Source of the DNA: G963666935 sp963666935
GTDB lineage: Bacteria > Bacillota > Clostridia > Christensenellales > CAG-138
Direction: 5' to 3'
Assembly: GCA_963666935.1 (NCBI GenBank)
Contig: OY762936.1
Coordinates: 1,674,001 to 1,738,000, forward strand
Length of the DNA: 64,000 bases
A model generated the notes under the pieces. The model worked only from the letters and a program-made list of their open reading frames with translations, made no database searches and was not told the origin of the DNA. The first letter of the stretch is position 1, and every line of letters begins with the position of its first letter. Position numbers and translations under genes: made by a program. Shown piece by piece: positions 9,047 to 16,690 of this stretch.

Positions 9047-9742
9047 ATGAAGCGCATCCGAATTATAACCGGCCATTATGGAAGCGGAAAAACCGAATAT
9101 GCCGTGAACCTCGCCATTTCCATGGCGAATTCCGGTTTAAACACTGCGCTGGCGGATATGGACATCGTCAACCCCTATTTCCGCTCCTGCGAACAGACTG
9201 AGACGCTTAAGCGCCACGGTGTGCGTGTCATCGCCACCTCCCTGGGTGGGCTCTCAGACTTGCCTGCCATTCCGCCGGAGGTGCTTTCCATATTTGAGAA
9301 CGATGGCATTTATAGTGTGCTGGATATCGGCGGAGATCCCGTGGGCGCCAGAGTGCTGGCCCGTTTCGCCCCCCAGCTGGAAAAGGCGGATTTTGACATG
9401 CTCTTCGTGCTCAACGCCAACCGTCCCGAAACGAATACGGTTGCACGCGCCGTAGAATACCTGCGCGGCATTGAGCAAAGCAGCGGCCAAAGCATCACCC
9501 ATATCGTAAACAACACCCACCTCTGCCGGGAAACCCGGCTTGAGGATATTTTGCGGGGTGTAAAGCTGGTTGAAGCGGTATCGGCAGCCACAGGCCTGCC
9601 CGTGGCGCAGCATGTTGTGGAAAAGAAATTCGTATCGGAAGTACGCAATCAATTAGGTGCGGATGCAAACATCCTGCCCATAGAAATATTGATGAAAAAA
9701 CCTTGGGAAACAGAGGAGGACTATTCATGGCTGGAATCGTAA
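9047..9742 (+). CDS. P-loop ATPase of the MinD/ParA type heading the VOR/KOR operon
   Basis: About 231 aa, starting MKRIRIITGHYGSGKTEYAV: the glycine-rich GHYGSGKTE is a deviant Walker A as in MinD/Mrp-type ATPases. DMDIVNPYFRS and VLDIGGDPVGARVLARFAP supply Walker-B-like acidic motifs. Start 9047 is preferred over upstream in-frame codons because GGGAAAG precedes it and the homologous region begins here. It overlaps the ferredoxin gene by 16 nt, so it is co-translated with the 2-oxoacid:ferredoxin oxidoreductase subunits. A role in cofactor or cluster loading of that enzyme is an inference from context only. Confidence 0.75.
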   Translation: MKRIRIITGHYGSGKTEYAVNLAISMANSGLNTALADMDIVNPYFRSCEQTETLKRHGVRVIATSLGGLSDLPAIPPEVLSIFENDGIYSVLDIGGDPVGARVLARFAPQLEKADFDMLFVLNANRPETNTVARAVEYLRGIEQSSGQSITHIVNNTHLCRETRLEDILRGVKLVEAVSAATGLPVAQHVVEKKFVSEVRNQLGADANILPIEILMKKPWETEEDYSWLES

Positions 9743-9945
9743 CATTTCGGCAGGACCGCTGCAAGGGCTGCGAGCTATGCATCGGCGTCTGTCCCAAAAG
9801 CATTATCATCATCGACTGTGATGTGACAAATCGCAAGGGCTATCACCCTGCAGCTGTCAAGGCGGAGGACATGCCCAAGTGCACCGGCTGCGCCAGCTGC
9901 GCCAAGATTTGCCCTGATTCCATTATTACAGTGGAACGGGTGTAA
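9727..9945 (+). CDS. 2[4Fe-4S] ferredoxin, delta subunit of 2-oxoacid oxidoreductase
   Basis: 72 aa with two CX2CX2CX3CP clusters: CKGCELCIGVCP and CTGCASCAKICP. Delta-type subunits of pyruvate/2-oxoisovalerate/2-oxoglutarate:ferredoxin oxidoreductases carry electrons from the TPP site to ferredoxin. MAGIVTFRQDRC is chosen as the start because GAGGAGG lies 7 nt upstream; it overlaps the ATPase stop. The next gene begins 12 nt after its stop with its own GGAGG. Confidence 0.9.
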   Translation: MAGIVTFRQDRCKGCELCIGVCPKSIIIIDCDVTNRKGYHPAAVKAEDMPKCTGCASCAKICPDSIITVERV

Positions 9946-9956
9946 GGAGGATAATC

Positions 9957-11018
9957 ATGGAAAAAGAACTTTGGAAGGGTAACGAGGCTATCGCGGAGGC
10001 GGCAATCCGCGCCGGCTGTAAATTTTTCTTCGGCTACCCCATCACACCGCAAAACGAAGTTCCCGAATACCTCTCGCTGCATTTGCGTCAGGCAGGCGGT
10101 ACCTTTATACAGGCGGAAAGTGAAATTGCCGCCATCAACATGGTCTATGGCGCGTCCGGCTGCGGCGCCCGAGTCATGACCTCTTCCTCGTCTCCCGGAA
10201 TCAGCCTCAAGCAGGAGGGCATCACCTATCTGTGCGGCGCGGAACTTCCGGCTGTTATCGTCAACATTATGCGCGGCGGCCCGGGTTTGGGCACCATACA
10301 GCCCGCGCAGGGCGATTACTACCAGGCCACCCGCGGCGGCGGTAATGGAGACTACCGGCATATCGTATATGCTCCCGCCAACATTCAGGAAGCCGCCGAC
10401 TACGTGCGGCTGGCTTTTGACGTGGCAGATATTTATAGAAACCCCGTCATGGTCGTGGCGGACGGCATGATCGGCCAAATGATGGAGGCCATCGAGTGGC
10501 GTGAACTTCCCAAGCGCGAGCTTCCGGAAAAGACCTGGGCCACCAACGGCACCCGAGGCGTGCGCAAACCCAACGTCATTAATTCCCTGTACATCGACCC
10601 CTATCTCTGCGCGGATCACAACGATCTGCTGGCTGAAAAATACAGAGTGATGCAGGAAAAAGAAGTTCTTTTCGAGGAAGTGGAAACGCAGGGCTGCGAG
10701 GTCCTGTTTGTGGCCTACGGTACCCCTTCCCGTTTGGCACGCGCCGCCATCAATTTGCTTAAGAAGGATGGCATCAAGGCGGGGCTGTTTCGGCCCATTA
10801 CCATTTGGCCCTTCCCGTACAACCAGCTTAAGGCGGCTGCAGATCAAAGGAGCGTAAAAGTGGTTATGGATGTGGAATTGAGCACCGGCCAGATGATCGA
10901 CGACGTGAAAATTGCGCTGGAAGGCTGCAAGCCCACGGCTTTTATTGGCAGAGCCGGTGGCGTGGTACCCACGCCCAGAGAAGTCGCCGACGCGGCGAAA
11001 AAGGCATTGGGGAGGTAA
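9957..11018 (+). CDS. vorB: 2-oxoacid:ferredoxin oxidoreductase alpha subunit (VorB-like)
   Basis: Oxidises a 2-oxoacid to its acyl-CoA with reduction of ferredoxin. 353 aa; it begins MEKELWKGNEAIAEAAIRAG, with the substrate/TPP-side motif FFFGYPITPQNEVPEYLS and the TSSSSPGISLKQEG loop. The sequence resembles the 3-methyl-2-oxobutanoate (branched-chain) class, VorB, but the oxoglutarate class (KorA) is close and substrate cannot be read from sequence. It forms a four-subunit enzyme with the flanking genes, all within 12 nt of each other. Confidence 0.88.
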   Translation: MEKELWKGNEAIAEAAIRAGCKFFFGYPITPQNEVPEYLSLHLRQAGGTFIQAESEIAAINMVYGASGCGARVMTSSSSPGISLKQEGITYLCGAELPAVIVNIMRGGPGLGTIQPAQGDYYQATRGGGNGDYRHIVYAPANIQEAADYVRLAFDVADIYRNPVMVVADGMIGQMMEAIEWRELPKRELPEKTWATNGTRGVRKPNVINSLYIDPYLCADHNDLLAEKYRVMQEKEVLFEEVETQGCEVLFVAYGTPSRLARAAINLLKKDGIKAGLFRPITIWPFPYNQLKAAADQRSVKVVMDVELSTGQMIDDVKIALEGCKPTAFIGRAGGVVPTPREVADAAKKALGR

Positions 11019-11024
11019 GGAGAA

Positions 11025-11771
11025 ATGGCAATCGTATATCAGAGATCCAAAGGTTTGACCGACGCCGAGTTCCACTACTGCCCCGGCTGCTCCCACGGCA
11101 TCGTCCACAAGCTGGTGGCGGAAACGCTGGAAGAGCTGGGCGTCATTGATCGTACCATTGGCGTGGCGCCCGTAGGCTGCGCCGTATTCGCTTACAATTA
11201 TTTTGACTGCGACATGCACGAGGCCGCTCACGGCCGTGCGCCTGCAGTAGCCACCGGCATCAAGCGCACCGTGCCCGACGCCACCGTTTTTACCTATCAG
11301 GGAGACGGTGACCTCGCGGCCATCGGCACGGCCGAAATCGTCCACGCGGCCATGCGGGGTGAGAAATTCACCACCATATTCGTCAACAACGCCATCTATG
11401 GCATGACCGGCGGCCAGATGGCCCCCACCACCCTGCTAGGACAAAAAGCCACTACAGCGCCTTTGGGCCGCGACAAGGAGAATTTCGGTTCCCCCATCCG
11501 TATGAGCGAGCTACTTTCCACCATCGATGGCTGTGTCTTTGCGCAGCGCGTGTGTGTGACGGATATTCCCAGCCTGAACAACGCCAAAAAGGCCATTAAA
11601 AAAGCCTTTACCTTACAGCAGCAAAAGGCAGGCTTCACCTTTGTGGAAGTGCTGGGCACCTGCCCCACCAACTGGGGAAAAACCCCCATTCAGGCGGTGG
11701 ATTGGCTCAAGGAAAATATGATTCCCTATTTCCCTCTGGGCGTATATAAAGATTCGGCGGAGGTGAAGTGA
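11025..11771 (+). CDS. 2-oxoacid:ferredoxin oxidoreductase, TPP-binding beta subunit
   Basis: 248 aa. YCPGCSHGIVHKLVAETLEE at the N-terminus and a thiamine-pyrophosphate motif GDGDLAAIGTAEIVHAAMRG ending in VNNAIYGMTGGQ. This is the beta subunit carrying TPP and the CO2-releasing step. It starts 6 nt after the alpha subunit stop with AAGGAG overlapping the junction. Confidence 0.9.
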   Translation: MAIVYQRSKGLTDAEFHYCPGCSHGIVHKLVAETLEELGVIDRTIGVAPVGCAVFAYNYFDCDMHEAAHGRAPAVATGIKRTVPDATVFTYQGDGDLAAIGTAEIVHAAMRGEKFTTIFVNNAIYGMTGGQMAPTTLLGQKATTAPLGRDKENFGSPIRMSELLSTIDGCVFAQRVCVTDIPSLNNAKKAIKKAFTLQQQKAGFTFVEVLGTCPTNWGKTPIQAVDWLKENMIPYFPLGVYKDSAEVK

Positions 11772-11772
11772 C

Positions 11773-12312
11773 ATGACAAACGAAATCATCATTTCAGGCT
11801 TTGGCGGGCAGGGCGTTATGGCTACCGGCAAGACACTGTGCGAAGCAGGAATGAAAGAAGGGAAAAATGTATCCTGGCTCCCCTCCTATGGTCCGGAAAT
11901 GCGGGGCGGCACAGCCAACTGTAGCGTAGTTCTCTCCGATGAGCCCATCGTCTGCCCCATCGTGCTGGAACCCTCGGAGCTCATCGCCATGAACCTGCCC
12001 TCCCTCATCAAGTTTGAGTCCGCAGTGGTTCCCGGTGGCGCCATTTTCGTAAACAGCTCCATCATCAATGAAAAGGTGCAGCGCACAGACGTGAAGGCCT
12101 ATTACGTTCCCGCCATCGACATCGCCGACGAACTGGGCAACCCCAAGGTTGCCAACATGGTGATGCTGGGCGCATACATCGCCGCGATGAAAAATTTGGC
12201 CGCGGACACCATCAAAGAAATGCTGGCCCACATGTTTACAGGTCCCAAGGCAAAACTGGTGGATCTGAACATCGAAGCCCTCAAGCGCGGCGCGCAATGC
12301 GTGGGAAAATAA
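11773..12312 (+). CDS. 2-oxoacid:ferredoxin oxidoreductase gamma subunit
   Basis: 179 aa, catalytic gamma domain of the PFOR family: it begins MTNEIIISGFGGQGVMATGK and has the conserved SYGPEMRGGTANCSVVLSD segment that contributes CoA binding. It is the last gene of the five-gene operon (ATPase-ferredoxin-alpha-beta-gamma) and is followed directly by a strong terminator. Confidence 0.92.
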   Translation: MTNEIIISGFGGQGVMATGKTLCEAGMKEGKNVSWLPSYGPEMRGGTANCSVVLSDEPIVCPIVLEPSELIAMNLPSLIKFESAVVPGGAIFVNSSIINEKVQRTDVKAYYVPAIDIADELGNPKVANMVMLGAYIAAMKNLAADTIKEMLAHMFTGPKAKLVDLNIEALKRGAQCVGK

Positions 12313-12324
12313 ACCGATATGAAT

Positions 12325-12356
12325 AAAAGCAGCAGGCATTTGCCTGCTGCTTTTTT
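12325..12356. terminator. Bidirectional rho-independent terminator
   Basis: Perfect stem AAAGCAGCAGGCA / TGCCTGCTGCTTT with a 2-nt gap and T6; the reverse strand also ends in TTTTATT. It terminates the oxidoreductase operon and the convergent mrr gene. Confidence 0.9.
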
Positions 12357-12377
12357 GATGCTCAAATAAGAAAATCT

Positions 12378-13292
12378 TTATTCTTGATCAGTGAAGAAGT
12401 CAGTATCTATCTTTTTAATTTCATAAGACAAATCGACAGAAACCCCAAGGTTATACTCAATCATTAACTTTGCAAGCATAAAGCCATCAACTAGAATTGT
12501 CTTTGTTGTATGTTGCTTTTCTGCATATGCTACTGCCTCTTTTGAAAACTTTGCGCTCGTTATGAACAGTCCCTTTGTCGCTCCCTGCCCTGCTAAAGCA
12601 CCAACAAATTTTTGTATTTCAGGCCGACCAATCGTTTTTTCAACATCCCACCTTTTGGCCTGAATATATATGAGATTAAACCCTAGCTTATCTTCTTTTA
12701 TAATACCGTCGATGCCTTCGTCACCCGTCTGTCCAGTTACTATACCAGGATTCTTTAGCGAGCCACCGTAACCCATTTTTTCTAGCAGTGATACGACTAG
12801 CCGCTCAAAAAACTCCGGTGTTTGTCTCATAATTTCAGAAAGTACTTGGTCTGATAAATTTGCGTTAATTTGCAAGAATGCTTTGTCGATAATATCTTGC
12901 GGCGTATCGTTTTGCAATTGATTTTCTGGAGCATCATCAGTATTGGATTCTGGATTTTTAAACACTTGAAAAGATGGGTATCTATTAAGATATTCATCAT
13001 TAATTATATCAGGGTTATCTAATAATACATATCTACCCTCATTAGTTATTTGGTATACACCTCGCGACTTGCTCATAATGAGGCCGGCCTTGTCCAAGTA
13101 TGTCCTAGCCCATCCTACTCGATTATCAAAAATGGCCTTCTTTCCGCTCGGCAGCAATTCTTTTCGTTCTTCAGAAGATACGCCCATTTCATTAGCTATA
13201 TATTCTCTAACGTCTTTAGTTGGGGTGGGCAAACCTTCTTTTAGGCAAAGCAAGAATGGTTTATACATTTCATAATACTTGGGAATAGCCAT
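12378..13292 (-). CDS. mrr: Mrr-type restriction endonuclease
   Basis: Type IV-like enzyme expected to cut methylated foreign DNA. 304 aa. An N-terminal Mrr_N winged-helix domain (MAIPKYYEMYKPFLLCLKEG to about residue 90) is linked by a low-complexity hinge to a C-terminal PD-(D/E)XK domain. That domain shows FFERLVVSLLEKMGYGGS, GDEGIDGIIKEDKLG and the catalytic QAKRW (about residue 213). No methylase or partner is adjacent, as usual for Mrr. The gene is visibly AT-richer than its neighbours, suggesting horizontal acquisition. GAGGTGTTTAC precedes the ATG. Confidence 0.9.
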   Translation of the reverse strand: MAIPKYYEMYKPFLLCLKEGLPTPTKDVREYIANEMGVSSEERKELLPSGKKAIFDNRVGWARTYLDKAGLIMSKSRGVYQITNEGRYVLLDNPDIINDEYLNRYPSFQVFKNPESNTDDAPENQLQNDTPQDIIDKAFLQINANLSDQVLSEIMRQTPEFFERLVVSLLEKMGYGGSLKNPGIVTGQTGDEGIDGIIKEDKLGFNLIYIQAKRWDVEKTIGRPEIQKFVGALAGQGATKGLFITSAKFSKEAVAYAEKQHTTKTILVDGFMLAKLMIEYNLGVSVDLSYEIKKIDTDFFTDQE

Positions 13293-13341
13293 GTAAACAC
13301 CTCAAACAATGAATTTCATCAGATCATGCATTCTTGTGCAT

Positions 13342-13350
13342 ATTATAACA
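13342..13350 (-). promoter_or_regulatory. Extended -10 promoter for mrr
   Basis: Minus-strand TGTTATAAT (TGN-TATAAT) about 50 nt before the mrr start; no convincing -35. Confidence 0.5.
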
Positions 13351-13376
13351 CGCTTGTTTAAAAATAGAAGCATTCT

Positions 13377-13922
13377 CTAATTGGATAATAGTTCTCTTCC
13401 CAAGTTTTTTGCCGCAATCTGGTATTCGCTATTTTCCACATCTTCCCTTGAATTTGTATCCAGCGCTAGAACCATGCCAGCTTGTTGCCAATGGAGATAG
13501 TGGCATATGGCCCCCATGTGTGCTTTCAGAGCATCCATCACCTCAACGTCTTTGGCCGCCCCGGCCGCGATCAGCAAAACCCTTTTGGGCATCTTGCGCA
13601 ATACGGGGCTGATTGCATAAAAGCGATCCAATGCTATCTTGAGTTGTGCCGTCATGCCAAAATAGTAAAGAGGTGTTACAAAAACAATAGCATCCGATGC
13701 GAATAGGTGCGGATAAATCTGCCGCATATCGTCATTGTACACGCAATTGCCATCATTTTTGCGGCAATGGGAACAGCCAATACAGGGATGGATGTTCAGC
13801 ATTGCCGTTTCAAAACGGATCACTTCATGCCCCGCTTCCTTGGCACCCTGGCAGAACTCATCGGCGAGAAAGGCCGTTGTTCCCTGTACGTGCGGACTTC
13901 CGCATAAAACCAATACTTTCAT
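13377..13922 (-). CDS. Flavodoxin-fold NAD(P)H-dependent oxidoreductase
   Basis: 181 aa beginning MKVLVLCGSPHVQGTTAFLA, an FMN-reductase phosphate loop (GSPHxxGTT). It then has a CIGCSHCRKNDGNCVYNDDM cysteine segment typical of iron-sulfur flavoprotein-like reductases, and SDAIVFVTPLYYFGMTAQLK. The start at 13922 follows AAAGGA 8 nt upstream; the frame is open much further upstream but overlaps the glycosylase gene, so the longer form is rejected. Substrate unknown. Confidence 0.85.
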   Translation of the reverse strand: MKVLVLCGSPHVQGTTAFLADEFCQGAKEAGHEVIRFETAMLNIHPCIGCSHCRKNDGNCVYNDDMRQIYPHLFASDAIVFVTPLYYFGMTAQLKIALDRFYAISPVLRKMPKRVLLIAAGAAKDVEVMDALKAHMGAICHYLHWQQAGMVLALDTNSREDVENSEYQIAAKNLGRELLSN

Positions 13923-13951
13923 ATTCCGTTCCTTTCCATATATGCTTCCCG

Positions 13952-14545
13952 CTATTTTACCTTCGTGGACAGATATGGGTTGCCCTTTTCCACGAACCGC
14001 CAAAGATACCCCGCTGCATCCCCTGAATAATCCACGTTGATCCGGGGCGTCTGCACAATTTCTCCCGCATAGTTGAGATCGTCGGCAATATACAGCGACA
14101 TGTCGCACAGATCCTCCCCATAGCTGGATCGGTCGATGGCAAGCGCCCGGCAAAGTTTTCCCGGCCCGCTGCAAAGGTCCTTTATGGCGTCTCTCCCCCG
14201 CCTGCGCCGCATCAGCTCAAGGCCCGCAATGGGCTCCAACGCACGGATCAGCACGCACTCGGGAATTCCCTCCCCGTTGGCCACCACGTTGAGGCAGCAG
14301 TGCATGCCGTAAATGAGGTATACATAGGCGAAGCCCCCGGGGCCGTACTGGATATTCACCCGGCCGCCTGGATTGCCACGGTAGGAATGGGCCGCCGCGT
14401 CCGCAGTACCCATATAGGCCTCCGTCTCCACGATGCGGCCGGAAACCATCCCTTGTGCCGTTTGCCTGACCATTACTTTTCCCACCAGCGCCCGGGCCAG
14501 CCCCAGTGCGTCCTGCAAGTAAAATTCCCGTTCCAGCTTGATCAT
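13952..14545 (-). CDS. mpg: DNA-3-methyladenine glycosylase (AAG/MPG family)
   Basis: Removes alkylated purines such as 3-methyladenine in base excision repair. 197 aa; family motifs GRIVETEAYMGTADAAAHSY (catalytic Glu), YGPGGFAYVYLIYGMHCCLN and CSGPGKLCRALAI. ATG 14545 (MIKLEREFYLQDALG) has GAGGAGCTCAA directly upstream. It lies 29 nt upstream of the flavodoxin-fold gene on the same strand, so the two may be cotranscribed. Confidence 0.92.
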   Translation of the reverse strand: MIKLEREFYLQDALGLARALVGKVMVRQTAQGMVSGRIVETEAYMGTADAAAHSYRGNPGGRVNIQYGPGGFAYVYLIYGMHCCLNVVANGEGIPECVLIRALEPIAGLELMRRRRGRDAIKDLCSGPGKLCRALAIDRSSYGEDLCDMSLYIADDLNYAGEIVQTPRINVDYSGDAAGYLWRFVEKGNPYLSTKVK

Positions 14546-14649
14546 TTGAGCTCCTCTAAACAAGATAACTCCATTATATCACTGGACACACCCTGTATGA
14601 ACTGCTAAAATCATACGTGAAAATCCTTTGTTTTTAGGAGGACGGTTTC

Positions 14650-15138
14650 TTGTCCGTAGCAGCAGTCAGAGAATACTTAAAGCAGTTTCATAAGGAAAAC
14701 GAAGTTCTGGAATTTGACAGTTCCAGCGCCACCGTAGAATTGGCCGCACAGGCGCTCCATGTCCTTCCGGCGCGCATCTCCAAAACCCTGTCCTTTCGGA
14801 CAGAAGGCGGATGCATGCTTATCCTCATGGCAGGCGACGCACGAATTGATAATAAGAAATTCAAAGAAAAGTTTGGCATGAAGGCCCGAATGCTCACCCC
14901 GGAGGAAGCGCTTTCGTTCACCGGTCACGCTGTGGGTGGCGTTTGCCCCTTTGCCATTCCCGCGGGCATCCTCGTCTATCTCGATATTTCCATGCAGCGC
15001 TTTTCAACCGTTTTCCCCGCCTGTGGCAGCGGCAATAGCGCCATCGAACTTACCTGCGACGAGCTTTTCACCTGTTCTGCCGCATTGGAGTGGATTGACG
15101 TCTGTAAGGACTGGCAGAATGATTCGGAGGACCAATAA
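14650..15138 (+). CDS. YbaK/EbsC-type aminoacyl-tRNA deacylase
   Basis: Trans-editing domain protein that hydrolyses mischarged tRNA (Cys-tRNAPro in known members). 162 aa: LEFDSSSATVELAAQALHVL, RISKTLSFRTEGGCMLILMA and the lysine-containing GDARIDNKKFKEKFG match the family. The TTG start at 14650 is supported by TTAGGAGGACGG 6-9 nt upstream. The aldo/keto reductase gene follows 1 nt after its stop. Confidence 0.88.
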   Translation: MSVAAVREYLKQFHKENEVLEFDSSSATVELAAQALHVLPARISKTLSFRTEGGCMLILMAGDARIDNKKFKEKFGMKARMLTPEEALSFTGHAVGGVCPFAIPAGILVYLDISMQRFSTVFPACGSGNSAIELTCDELFTCSAALEWIDVCKDWQNDSEDQ

Positions 15139-15139
15139 T

Positions 15140-16147
15140 ATGGAAAAAGTAATGTTAGGCAAAACTGGCCTTGAAATTTCCCGGATGGGCTTTGGGGGCA
15201 TCCCCATTCAGCGCACCGACCGGGAAAGCGCAATTGGGCTCATCCACGCCCTTGCGGACAACGGAATCAATTTTATCGACACCGCCCGAGGTTATGGGGT
15301 CAGCGAGGAATACATCGGCGCGGGCATTGCGGGCATGCGGCAAAAGTTTGTGCTCGCCAGCAAGTGCAGAGCTTATACCAAGGCGGATATGACCGCGGAA
15401 ATAGATGCAAGCCTCGCCAATTTCCGCACGGATCACATTGACCTTTATCAATTCCACAACATCAGCAACCACAATCTGGATGTCGTCATGGCCGAGGGCG
15501 GTGCGCTAGAAGCGCTTTTGGAAGCCAAGGCTGCCGGGAAGATCGGGCACATTGGCATCAGCGCCCACCTCACAGAAGTATTTGCGCGCGCCATTGAGCT
15601 GCCCTGGGTGGAAACGATCATGTTTCCCTATAACCTTGTTGAAACACAGGGCGAAGCGCTGATTCAAAAATGCGCAGAAAAGGGGATTGGCTTTATCTGT
15701 ATGAAGCCCTTTGCCGGTGGCGCTATTCCCAATCCGGATCTGGCCCTTCGCTTCGTAGCAAAAAACCCGGCAGTAACAGTGACAATCCCCGGCATGTACA
15801 CCCTAGAAGAGCTTAATCAGAACATGGCTTCCTTTTGTAACACCGCACCCTTTACGGATGCCGAAGAATCCACCGTTTTAGAAATCCGTCAAGAGCTGGG
15901 CAATCGATTTTGCCGGCGATGCGGTTACTGCCTGCCCTGCTCCGTTGGAATCAATATCCCCTTTGTGTTCATACTGGACGGCTACCACACCCGCTATGGC
16001 ATGCCCGAAACCGGGAAAAGCCGTTATCTGGCACAACCCGTCCATGCCGGCGCCTGCATCGGCTGCGGGGTATGCGAAACCCGCTGCCCCTACGGCCTGC
16101 CCATCCGCGAAATGCTCAAATCCTGCGTGGAGCACTTCGGCGAATAA
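15140..16147 (+). CDS. Aldo/keto reductase with C-terminal [4Fe-4S] domain
   Basis: 335 aa. TIM-barrel aldo/keto reductase core (MEKVMLGKTGLEISRMGFGG, FIDTARGYGVSEEYIG with the catalytic Tyr) followed by Cys-rich FCRRCGYCLPCSVGI and a ferredoxin-type ACIGCGVCETRCPYG. This fused subclass is common in anaerobes; substrate unknown. CGGAGGACC lies 8 nt before the ATG, overlapping the end of the deacylase gene. Confidence 0.92.
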   Translation: MEKVMLGKTGLEISRMGFGGIPIQRTDRESAIGLIHALADNGINFIDTARGYGVSEEYIGAGIAGMRQKFVLASKCRAYTKADMTAEIDASLANFRTDHIDLYQFHNISNHNLDVVMAEGGALEALLEAKAAGKIGHIGISAHLTEVFARAIELPWVETIMFPYNLVETQGEALIQKCAEKGIGFICMKPFAGGAIPNPDLALRFVAKNPAVTVTIPGMYTLEELNQNMASFCNTAPFTDAEESTVLEIRQELGNRFCRRCGYCLPCSVGINIPFVFILDGYHTRYGMPETGKSRYLAQPVHAGACIGCGVCETRCPYGLPIREMLKSCVEHFGE

Positions 16148-16175
16148 GGGTTTGTCTCTACATCTCTGTAAAAAA

Positions 16176-16205
16176 CAGCGTACCGCCATTCATAGGAGTA
16201 CGCTG
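16176..16205. repeat. Inverted repeat CAGCGTAC...GTACGCTG (copy 1)
   Basis: Perfect 8-bp arms at 16176-16183 and 16198-16205 between the convergent aldo/keto reductase and zinc-ribbon genes. The same arms recur in the queA leader (16650-16679). A U-run is lacking, so it is not a standard terminator. Confidence 0.6.
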
Positions 16206-16224
16206 ATATTTTAGGCCGAAATTT

Positions 16225-16455
16225 TTAGGCTTTCCATCTGTATCCGCAGTTCTGGCAGACAGCCTCGGTATGCGTCTTCGATTTCAATTTGCTGTTTGTC
16301 AGCGCGGGAATAATAAGAATCAGGCCGAGAGTACAGCACGCCAATAGAATCCAAAAGAACCAGCCCAAACATCCTCTGTGCTTTGTCTTCACATCCGTAA
16401 CCGCCTGTACGACAACATTCTGGCTCGCGCATTTCGGGCACGTCATTAACATCAT
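16225..16455 (-). CDS. Small zinc-ribbon membrane protein
   Basis: Up to 76 aa. N-terminal CPKCASQNV and C-terminal CQNCGYRW form a split zinc ribbon around a hydrophobic stretch (LGWFFWILLACCTLGLILII). Family function unknown. Three in-frame ATGs (16455, 16452, 16446) follow AGGAAAGGA; 16446 has the best spacing, and the longest form is given. The flanking inverted repeats at 16176 and 16650 are noted separately. Confidence 0.72.
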   Translation of the reverse strand: MMLMTCPKCASQNVVVQAVTDVKTKHRGCLGWFFWILLACCTLGLILIIPALTNSKLKSKTHTEAVCQNCGYRWKA

Positions 16456-16615
16456 TCCTTTCCTGTATGCAGGATGCTGGCCACTGCGCAGCCGCTAAGT
16501 ACCATGGGCCGCCTCAATTGCTTTTTTATAATAGCACATTTTATCAGTTTATGGTACATCATCAGAATCACCTGCGACTGTCTTTCTTGCGATTTTTAGA
16601 TTTCTGCCGCTTCTG

Positions 16616-16644
16616 TTGCAAAGGATTGCCATTTACAATATAAT
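16616..16644 (+). promoter_or_regulatory. Sigma-A promoter for queA
   Basis: TTGCAA - 17 nt - TATAAT (16639-16644). The predicted start near 16651 places the transcript 5' end at the AGCGTAC hairpin. Confidence 0.7.
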
Positions 16645-16649
16645 TGTTT

Positions 16650-16679
16650 AGCGTACCGCAGAGTACGCTAGAGTACGCT
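16650..16679 (+). repeat. AGCGTAC inverted repeat plus extra half-site (copy 2, queA leader)
   Basis: AGCGTAC (16650-16656), GTACGCT (16663-16669) and a further direct GTACGCT (16673-16679). It sits at the very 5' end of the predicted queA mRNA, just before AAGGAG, and could act as a 5' hairpin or a protein-binding site. Confidence 0.55.
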
Positions 16680-16690
16680 TAAGGAGTTAT

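Noticed and set aside
9843..11345. 500-codon open frame antisense to the oxidoreductase operon
   Set aside because: Composition is that of an antisense shadow (His/Gly/Val rich, no domain). The plus strand has clear VorB and TPP-subunit motifs and ribosome sites.
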